Shown: piece after piece, positions 56,781 to 64,000 of the stretch | Numbering within the stretch: the stretch's first letter is position 1 | Layout of the letters: each line of letters opens with the position of its first letter | Source: Paragorgia papillata | Lineage: Eukaryota; Cnidaria; Anthozoa; Scleralcyonacea; Coralliidae | Assembly: GCA_035771165.1 (NCBI GenBank) | Contig: JAWNZC010000122.1 | Coordinates: 2,397,501-2,461,500, forward strand | Direction of reading: 5' to 3' | DNA length: 64,000 nucleotides | Made by a program: the position numbers and the translations under genes | Notes under the pieces: model-generated | Seen by the model: only the letters and a program-made list of their open reading frames with translations | What the model was told of the DNA's origin: nothing | The model's database searches: none

Positions 56781-59700
56781 CTGAGAAAATAGAATAAATA
56801 TTATGATGGCTCAGGAACGGACGATTTCAACACCTTTAGCAATTCATTAAATCCAAATAGAAGTGTACTTGTTTAGCTGTAATTTTGAATGAATGTTCTA
56901 TCACACTCTTCAGTCTTGTAAAACTGAAAGCTGAGACTGGAGATGTCTCGCTCTAGCTTCACACGGCTGGCCTTCCTTGAAGCAAGGGGGAGGGGGGGGG
57001 GGGCGTTTATTGGACGGGAGCGTTTATTGCTGCCGACCGAATGGAGGCAGCACACTATTCTTGACGCTGCCTCGTGCCCAGTCCTTTTTCCGAGCTATGT
57101 ATCTGCCTCCTCCACAGGCCCTATTGCATCATGGACAGGTCACACACGCCGAATTTAGGGCCTGCAAGATCCTGTAAAAAATTTGGCAAAACTTGGCACG
57201 GAATAAATTTGCATAATTAACTACCATTGTTAATAGCCATGGCTATATCCGAAGATTTTGAAGGACATTGAAGACTTATGACATACGAATCATAGCTTTA
57301 AAATGCAGGAATTGTTGAAGAAAGCAATTACGGTTGAACTTTGTCAACTTTCGGCCGGAATAATCAACGAAAATACACTTTAGTCTACCCAGAGACTCTT
57401 TGGTTTATACTTTTTCGGTTTCCACAACAACTGAAACTTGAATTACGCTACACTATAGCCTACAATTTAACAAAATTAAATCTCATTAACTCTTGGTCAG
57501 TTGGCAGTCTTCGATAGCTAAATAAACCAAAAAACAATACGAAAAACCTGTTACTTTCCTGACCGTCGAATTTGCTTTTGTTCGGGAGATATTTTCCCCT
57601 TCAATTCCTTTTTGTCGCTAAAAATATTATTGGCAGAAGGTCGGTAATTCTAAAACATATTGGTTTCTTCATTGTCATGATCTGTAAGAAAGTTTAGACC
57701 GAATTTCCTGGTGGGTCACAGAGTTAAAAGAACTTGGACGTACGTTTGTCGAACAGCGGCCGGAAAGATCTTGCAGGCCCTCTCAAAACTATCGCCTCTA
57801 GGGCTTAGTCTCGCTGTGCATAATGGGATCAGTCACCATTTTGTTTACAGGATCTGGCAGGCCCTCTCAACAGTGTGACCTGTCTATGATGCAATAGGGC
57901 CTGTGGAGGAGGCAGGCTATGTATAGCCGACCAGAATCCCGATTTGTTAAATTTTGCGTTTATTTGTCTGTCTGTCGGCATTACGTCATCCATATACGAG
58001 CTGATGTGACTCGGTGCGCATGTTCCGCTACCACGTTGCCTTCGTTCAGCTTAGGTGCCGTCCAGTCCGTTCTGCGCATGATCCGAATCTTTGTTTATGA
58101 GGACCCTCAAACATGACATTCGTAGATAATTACATGAAGTACTCAGCTCAGTGTAAACCGTTAGGAACAACATGGCAGAAAACCAAGCGATTCGGCGAGG
58201 ATATCTCTTTGGATTTCTTCTATTTGTTCTGAAAATGTTTTGTTTTGGGTACAAGTAATGAAGAGGAAGCAAGAAAACCTTACAATCTTGAATAAGGTAT
58301 CAGTATATTTTTTCTAAATAGAGATGTAAACATTAGTTTCGTACAAGCGCAGAACGGACTGGAGGGCACCTTTCAGCTTCAGCGCTTCTCGAAGTTCTTC
58401 CTCGACAGAAAATTCACGGTAAGAACAAATACATCATGTCTTTACTTTCTCGTGGAAGTATTCATCAAGGCCATGAAGGTTTCAGTGGCCAGTCTCGAGG
58501 AAAGCAGTGCTCTTTCATGAGTTTATCGGCGCTGTTAACAGCAAACTATTCCAGTTATCGAGTGGAACTCGACAACCATCGACAATATCTTAGTACAAGG
58601 AGACAACATGTACTTGACTAATGTTTTTAACAATGATCTCATTCCTCGTGAGGGATTTCTGTCGCTGAACAACTTTAATACCAACTGTTGTTCCTACCAA
58701 CATCTGACTTGGATTTGAGGAAATAATCTACAGTGGTTTCTACAATGGTTCGTGCACAAAGCTGTATGTAGTAGATACACTGTATATGTAATGAACTGTA
58801 CATGGAACTGTCTTCAAGAAATTATTTACCTCAGCTTTGTGAAAATTCAGTGGACAATGGAATTGTTCACTTTGTGAAAATTCAGTGGACAATGGAAATT
58901 ATTTGTGTGCCATGGATAACCATATTTGGTATGCAGTAAATACAATATTACAAGTTCTTTGGGAAAATAAAATACAGTGGTTGCAGTGGTGTATTCCCAA
59001 ACGACAATTACAGTACATGTGGAGTTATGGACATGTGCAATGACTTAATATACATCACAAAGATCTCCTTGAAAGTATTGCATTCTCAACAAGAACTCCA
59101 ATAAAAGTTAGACAATATAAACAATGGAGCAACAAATACTGTAAACATCTGTTACATACCATTTCTGGTATTTATTTAGTCAGTGCCTATTTGTTTGGCG
59201 CTTGCTTTGCCATAACATATCAGACACTCCGGATTCCACTGACAGCTTTGTCACAGTAAGAAGCATGATTTATAGTGACAGTGATTTATCATAAATTTGT
59301 TTCCCAAACATCAACACATAGTCATAATGTATGTAGTATACTGTGTATGCAGTCAAAAGCCTTGCCAATTATATTCAGATACATTAAGTGACAGTTATTT
59401 GTAATTTAAGTCTGCTGTATTTAAATATAATTAAAAGAATTGAAAAAATGTGTACATACTACTACAGTATGTGTGTTACAATTTATAATATAATCAATCC
59501 CAGGGTTCATTTTTGAAATTTTATAAAAAATTATAGGCTTCCCATGGCTTTTGAGGCAGCACTTCCCTTGCGATAGTAACTTCTAGTTAAATATTTTTAT
59601 TGGTAGAGGGGGCGTCTATTGGAGAGGGGTGTTTATCTGATAGTGGGCGTCTATTTGATTTTATACAATACCCTGGTTGCTATGCGTGTTTTCATTGGTT

Positions 59701-62700
59701 GTTGGCCATGATCTATTAGAGGACAGACACATGGTCACGTCAGATCACGTCAGCTGACTTGCTTTTTTCCTTCTTCATGCCCCAAAATCCGGCAAGAGTT
59801 TCGACAAAAACCTTTTAAATTTTTATTGTATAAAACAAATAGATTCCATTTTTTTGTTGTCTGTTCAGTTATAGATGCACAGAAGACGTCACAACGTGGT
59901 AAGAACATCAGTGACCCACTCGACTGCGTCTCGTGGGCCACTTTTTTGTTCTTACCACATTGTGACGTCATCTGTGCATCTATAACTGAACAGACAACGG
60001 CAAAATGGAATCTATTTGTTAAAGATATGGCATGCATGTAAGGCCCCGTTCACACTATACCGGATAGGTTTTCGTGCCGGCACGAAAACCTATCCGTATA
60101 GTGTGAACAGACTCGGCGCGAAATGGCAAATAATTATGCCGTACACTACGATACCACCAATCACCACGCTCTATTCAGTATTAATTTACTTCCGAAACGA
60201 TTTCGAACTCCGTTCACACTGGAGCTGGAACGGCACAAAAAGCTATCCGATAAAAGATGTACCTCTTTCGAGATCGGAGTGGCGCAGCAGCGGCGCTCCG
60301 ACACAGAAATTGTGCCGGAATAGGCGTTTTGTGTGTGTACAGAAGCCTATCCGGTATGGTTTTCGTGCCGGCACAAAAGCTATCCGGTAGAGTGTGAACG
60401 GGGCCTAAAAGAGCCGGGAAAAAGACCCTTCCCTAAACAAGTTATAACATACCTATTCCGTTCCAGCTTCCGAACCTCCTCTTTAAGCAATTGGATTTGT
60501 TCGGCAAATTGTTCTTCCCTATGCAAGATTGGGAAAAAATATATATATGAGAAGGTGGTAAGAACATGGTTCGCAGTTCTACATGAGAGTCCAACTAAAT
60601 TATTTAGCTCTTTATTTGTATAGGTAATAGCATGGCTTCGAGTGCAATTTGGAAAAAAGACATGCACGAGTGAGTTTTTCAAAGACTATCAAAATTGCAC
60701 GAGTCCGAACTCCGAAGGACGAGTGCTATTTGAGGATATTTCACGAGTGCGTGTTTTTCCAAAATTGCACTCGAAACCATGTTATTACTTATTAATAATA
60801 TACATGAAATGTTAGACAAATGTTCTTCCGGCAACAAAGTTTACATACCACTCATTGCTCCACTTCTCAAAGCATAAATAGTTAAAAACTGCTTCGTTTG
60901 GTTCACTAAATACGTAAAACGTTTTACTCATAGCATCTAACCTCTTCTAGTCTTCTTGCAGGAACTTTAATGACAATATTAAAGCAAAATTCACTCTGTA
61001 TTTCATCGAAATGTTCTTGGACAACTCTATGTTTTGGTCGCCATATTGGATTTTCTCGTGAGGAAAAACCATCCTTCAAAATCCGCATAAGCATTTAATT
61101 GGCTTTCCGGTAGTTTCCCGGTGTTTTATTAGCCAATCAGAATGGTTAATACTCATTGAAATTTTCACTGTATTACACCTTTTCTGCACTGTATTACATC
61201 GAAATTGCACTCCTCTCGACCAATCAGGATGCGGTAATTTTGTCATGTATATTATTAAGCTCTTTATAGTTATTTTGGGCACCCGTCACCTTAACGTCAC
61301 CAGTTAGCGTGTGCTGTTAGCGCGCTGCCTCTCACCAATAGTTAAGCCCAATTGGACGGGGTTAGTACTTGGATGGGTGACCGTCTGGGAATAAGCTCGT
61401 TCTCGAGCTTGAGACTCATGTGAGTAGAGTTGGTTGGTTGGAGAGGGTTTTTCGCCGGGCTCTCTGGCTTTCCTCCCTCCGCAATCTCGTTCCCAGAGCC
61501 CACGTTCCCCACCCGGGAAACGAGAGACTCTGGGATAAACCGTTTCAAATCACAAGATTCTTGTTATTCCGGTCGAGGTACGCATGCATAAATATCCGAG
61601 CGGAATCTGGATAGTATGTTCTCCTTGTTTGACCTTTCCCCAAACAAGTCAATGGGGTTGCTGGCGAAGCTCGAATTACAGCATCTACACACATACGGCG
61701 AAGATATCGATCGCGGCAACGTCTTCACTGGAGTCTTGTCGTCCGATATCTTTGTTATTTTGGTTTTATTGATTCTACTTCCGGTCACTTCAGACCAACT
61801 CATGCTCACTATTCAGTCAATAACGTAACGATTTGAAACGGATTATCCCAGTCTCTCGTTTCCCGGGTGGGGAACGTGGGCTCTGGGAACGAGATTGATG
61901 TGAGTAGAGTTAGTTGGTCTCTCCTGTGCTTCGAGGGTTTTTCGCCGGGCTCTCCGGTTTTCTTCCCTCCGCAAAACCAACACCTAGGTCCTAGCTGTAA
62001 TCCGTGGTCCGATATGTGTCGTGTGGTTGCTGCCGGAGCGCCTTTAACACTTTGAAGCCTGACGACGAGTCTTTAAGGTTTATTCTGGCTAACGCCAGAC
62101 GATTTTATTCAGCACAGGGAGAGGTCCAGGCCTCAAAGTGTTAATATGCCTTCGACTCAGCCATGTTAAATTTCAATGTGTAAATTGCTCTTGAAAAGCC
62201 CTTTGTGGGAAGAAGTAATTAAAATATGTATGTATAATTTATATAAATATTTCGTTTACTATTTCATTGTTAATAATATACATGAAAAAATTTCTCAATT
62301 TTGATTGGCTAAGAGCAGTGCAGTTTTAAGGAAATACAGCGCAGAAAAAAGGAAATACAGTGCAAATTTTTGAAGCGAATAAGCCAATCAAAAACAATAA
62401 AAACCGAAAAGAGCCAATCACGTTCTACAACGGATTTTGACGGATGGCATTTTCCAACCTCGTGCCCAGGCTCTTTCTGCACATAATAAACAAATATGGC
62501 GGCCAAGATTTGAAACGGAGAAGAACAATTCGTTAAAATGTGAAGCTAATTATTCTTTATTGTTGTCAAGTAAAGTACCTGCAGGAAAACTAGAAGATTC
62601 TTAGTGCTTTTAATAAACTTTCTCGAGTAGTGATAGAAGAAGCAAAGCGTTTTTAAGCAACCAAATATACGAGGACACTGCCGAAAGGGAACTGTACGTA

Positions 62701-62973
62701 AATGTAAGTACAGTTGACTTGGACATTTTTTCATGTATATTTTTAATAAGTAATAGCATGGTTTTTCGTGCAATTTGGAAAAACAGACACTCGTGAGATT
62801 TTCAAAGACTTCAAATAGCACTCGTCCTTCGGACTCGTAACATTTTGATACACTTTGAAAATCTCATTCGTGCATATTTTTTCCAAATTGCACTCAAAAC
62901 CATGCTATTACCTACGCAAATAATTTTAAAAATAGGTGCAAATAAACGTTGTTTGTTGTTGTTGTTGTTGTTT

Positions 62974-63020
<47 letters not shown>

Positions 63021-63022
63021 GC

Positions 63023-63053
<31 letters not shown>

Positions 63054-63185
63054 GCTGTTGTTGTTGTTGTTGTTTCACCAAGAGTTCCAATAGGGACTAG
63101 AATTTTCTTTTCTTTATTGACTGACTGGTTGATTGGTTGGTTGCTTCGTTGATTGACTGAATGAATAAATGTATTGTTTTTTATT

Positions 63186-63220
<35 letters not shown>

Positions 63221-63650
63221 TTCATTGCAATAGATGAGAGAAAAAATATATAATTATTTTAATAGATTTATTAATAAATAAATAATATTTTTAATTATAG
63301 ATAACAATTCTTGGTTTTCATCTGACGTCACGGCGGTGATATTGGTGCACAGAAACAATGAAATGGCGGCCATATTGGTGCACAATCTCTATCCTATGGG
63401 AATTTAACTCTATACTTATTCAAACATTTCGTATTGTTACACCACCCCCAACAAGCCACCGATCACGTGAGTGTGAACTACATTTGTTGCAATACGACAG
63501 CAGACTTAACCTGACTGTAAGGTTCGTTTGGTTCAATTACCTGTGGTGTACATCACGAATGGTGTCTTCCAGTTCTGAACGTTGTTTCCTTAATAATTCT
63601 AATTCAGCTTCACAAAATGCTTGCTCCTGAACGTAGTGAACGAGAGAAGA
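56651..63650 (-). CDS. GRIP-domain golgin, GCC1-like; three exons, partial
   Basis: Three minus-strand exons (63650-63541, 60518-60453, 56780-56651) join in phases 2 and 2 to give a coiled coil (SSLVHYVQEQAFCEAELELL ... EEQFAEQIQLLKEEVRKL) running into ERNRSRESANLEYVKNVILR and ending ISTILEFSPQE. The NLEYxKNV...FSPxE pattern is the GRIP domain, which docks golgins on Arl1-GTP at the trans-Golgi; the Tyr is the key Arl1 contact. The short coil directly before the GRIP and the FSPQE ending are most like GCC1/GCC88, but GCC2 and golgin-97 are not excluded. The 5' exons lie right of the window. The last few GRIP residues and the stop were not located, so the 3' end is also incomplete. Confidence 0.82.
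57103..57915. mobile_element. TIR element, 9-bp TSD
   Basis: Ends CTGCCTCCTCCACAGGCCCT and its inverse, long arms (ccctattgcatcatggacag), flanked by exact gctatgtat (57094-57102 and 57916-57924). 813 bp, in the golgin intron. Confidence 0.85.
58053..58371. mobile_element. TIR element, 8-bp TSD (hAT-like)
   Basis: Ends AGGTGCCGTCCAGTCCGTTC and GAACGGACTGGAGGGCACCT, flanked by exact ttcagctt (58045-58052 and 58372-58379). 319 bp. Confidence 0.75.
58436..58725 (+). pseudogene. Frameshifted fragment of a C76/OTU-like cysteine protease domain
   Basis: Starts MSLLSRGSIHQGHEGFSGQS then RGKQCSFMSLSALL; the HQG-x-F...RGxQC...SLxALL pattern is the catalytic-Cys region of transposon-associated C76/OTU-like proteases. 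The frame then breaks. In the next frame it continues IDNILVQGDNMYLT and IPREGFLSLNNF, the conserved continuation, to a stop at about 58723. One frameshift near 58570-58590; inactive. Assignment from memory of the family. Confidence 0.45.
58726..59830. other. No gene seen
   Basis: AT-rich golgin intron; a duplicated ~28-bp word (tttgtgaaaattcagtggac at 58834 and 58872). Confidence 0.5.
59832..60020. repeat. Palindromic element
   Basis: Arms acaaatagattccatttt... and ...aaaatggaatctatttgtt; the inner pair atagatgcacagaagacgtc / gacgtcatctgtgcatctat is near perfect. Confidence 0.8.
60042..60405. mobile_element. PIF/Harbinger-like MITE, TAA target
   Basis: Ends GGCCCCGTTCACACTATACC and its near-inverse, flanked by TAA. 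364 bp, 47 bases from a golgin exon end. Confidence 0.76.
60453..60518 (-). CDS. GRIP golgin exon (coiled coil before GRIP)
   Basis: A 66-nt exon, acceptor ttgcatag, donor gtatgt, phase 2 to phase 2. It encodes REEQFAEQIQLLKEEVRKL then ERN. It starts 47 bases after the Harbinger-like element at 60042-60405. Confidence 0.82.
61301..61485 (+). mobile_element. 5S-rRNA-headed SINE, copy 2 (5' part)
   Basis: Same head as 14902 (ggggttagtacttggatggg, accgtctgggaata, closer to 5S rRNA). Cut by the TIR element at 61486. Confidence 0.8.
61486..61897. mobile_element. MULE-like element with captured frame, copy 2
   Basis: Ends CAATCTCGTTCCCAGAGCCC and GGGCTCTGGGAACGAGATTG. Inner sequence is the reverse of 17842-18259. 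No 9-bp TSD: SINE sequence on the right restarts about 90 bases upstream of where it stopped on the left, so the flanks are rearranged. Confidence 0.82.
61564..61809 (-). pseudogene. Captured exon fragment, CxxC zinc-finger-like (copy 2)
   Basis: 81 codons, same frame as 17932-18177, with CRCCNSSFASNPIDLFGERS and ACVPRPE. It remains open despite several base changes. Confidence 0.5.
61898..62240 (+). mobile_element. 5S-SINE body and tail, interrupted by a TTAA element
   Basis: Continues tcgccgggctctccggtttt and tgccggagcgccttta as in copy 1. Confidence 0.75.
62048..62140. mobile_element. 93-bp TIR element, TTAA target
   Basis: Ends CACTTTGAAGCC and GGCCTCAAAGTG, flanked by TTAA. The empty site is gcctttaatatgcc in SINE copy 1 at about 15167. 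Confidence 0.82.
62951..63074 (+). repeat. GTT microsatellite
   Basis: About 40 GTT units with rare GCT and TTT. Confidence 0.96.
63184..63224 (+). repeat. TTTA run
   Basis: About ten TTTA units. Confidence 0.9.
63541..63650 (-). CDS. GRIP golgin exon (coiled coil)
   Basis: Acceptor cttttccag, donor gtaatt, phase 0 in, phase 2 out. It encodes a heptad-rich stretch (QAFCEAELELLRKQRSELED). No stop occurs in this frame, and the phase matches the next exon. Confidence 0.78.
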
Positions 63651-63699
63651 CTGGAAAAGACAAAAATCAATGCAGTGTAAGAAAGTAGAAAGACATTAT

Positions 63700-64000
63700 A
63701 TTCACTGATCTCAATAAAACTGGATGGGGCATGAGGCCGGATTTTGCGTGCCAGTTGTATGATGACGTGACCACTACCCAAGATGGCGCCCACTAAAGTT
63801 CATAAGCTTTCGTAGATTGAAAACAGACAAAAAGAGTTATTTAAGAAAATTTAAACCAATGTAAGGACACAAGAAGTACTCAATAAGGTTTAAGACGCTA
63901 ATTTCTTGCATTTGTCTCTATTACTAAGCTGTGAAACATTTAAATTTCGTTGTTTATCTTCAGTGCCGACAACGAAGAAACTTCACGATAATATAAACTG
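63700..64000. repeat. Second copy of the 17033-17745 repeat, cut by the window end
   Basis: Shares aagttcataagctt, gaaaacagacaaaaagagtt and caacgaagaaacttcacgat with 17110-17325. Confidence 0.8.

Overview
This is a eukaryotic, intron-rich, repeat-dense window. The host genes are metazoan families: a TM7SF3 receptor-like protein, a FOXM1-type forkhead factor and a GRIP-domain golgin. Combined with the AT-rich sequence, REL-endonuclease and L2/CR1-like retroelement remnants, a 5S-rRNA-headed SINE and crowds of small inverted-repeat elements, this points to a cnidarian, most likely a stony coral. That assignment is inference; no ribosomal or mitochondrial marker is present.

Three host genes can be assembled by splice sites whose phases agree. 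(1) TM7SF3, minus strand, start codon at 32300, with eight coding exons down to 8082. These give 453 codons covering the signal peptide, the lumenal domain and about five membrane segments. The last ~115 residues expected for the family were not found and probably lie left of base 1. (2) FOXM1-like, plus strand, four coding exons from 32972 to 44577, 536 codons, with a poly(A) signal 54 bases after the stop. The two genes are head to head, about 670 bases between start codons, so they probably share a promoter. (3) A GRIP-domain golgin (GCC1-like), minus strand, three 3'-region exons at 63541-63650, 60453-60518 and 56651-56780; its 5' part lies beyond the right edge.

Most of the rest is mobile DNA and simple repeat. 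From left to right: a 9-bp-TSD element (555-1076); a dispersed ~700-bp repeat; an R2/R4-type retroelement tail set in ATT microsatellite (2735-4091); an L2/CR1-like LINE nested in a foldback element (4278-7590); a large tetranucleotide array (7630-8021); a pogo-like element (9143-10170); TM7SF3 introns filled with foldbacks, tetranucleotide arrays and small TIR elements (11-32 kb); FOXM1 introns with a minisatellite, foldbacks, Harbinger-like and hAT-like insertions (33-44 kb); then 45-64 kb of LINE tails, palindromes, 5S-SINEs and TIR elements around the golgin exons.

The strongest novelty is a swarm of TIR elements flanked by exact or near-exact 9-bp duplications (MULE-like; ten counted, one only 50 bp long). 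Several carry what look like captured host exon fragments: a RecQ-type helicase Walker A segment, a CxxC zinc-finger-like first exon present in two copies, and others. No transposase for them is visible here. A second unusual feature is a tandem array in a TM7SF3 intron that appears to be built from the exon's own 5' splice site.
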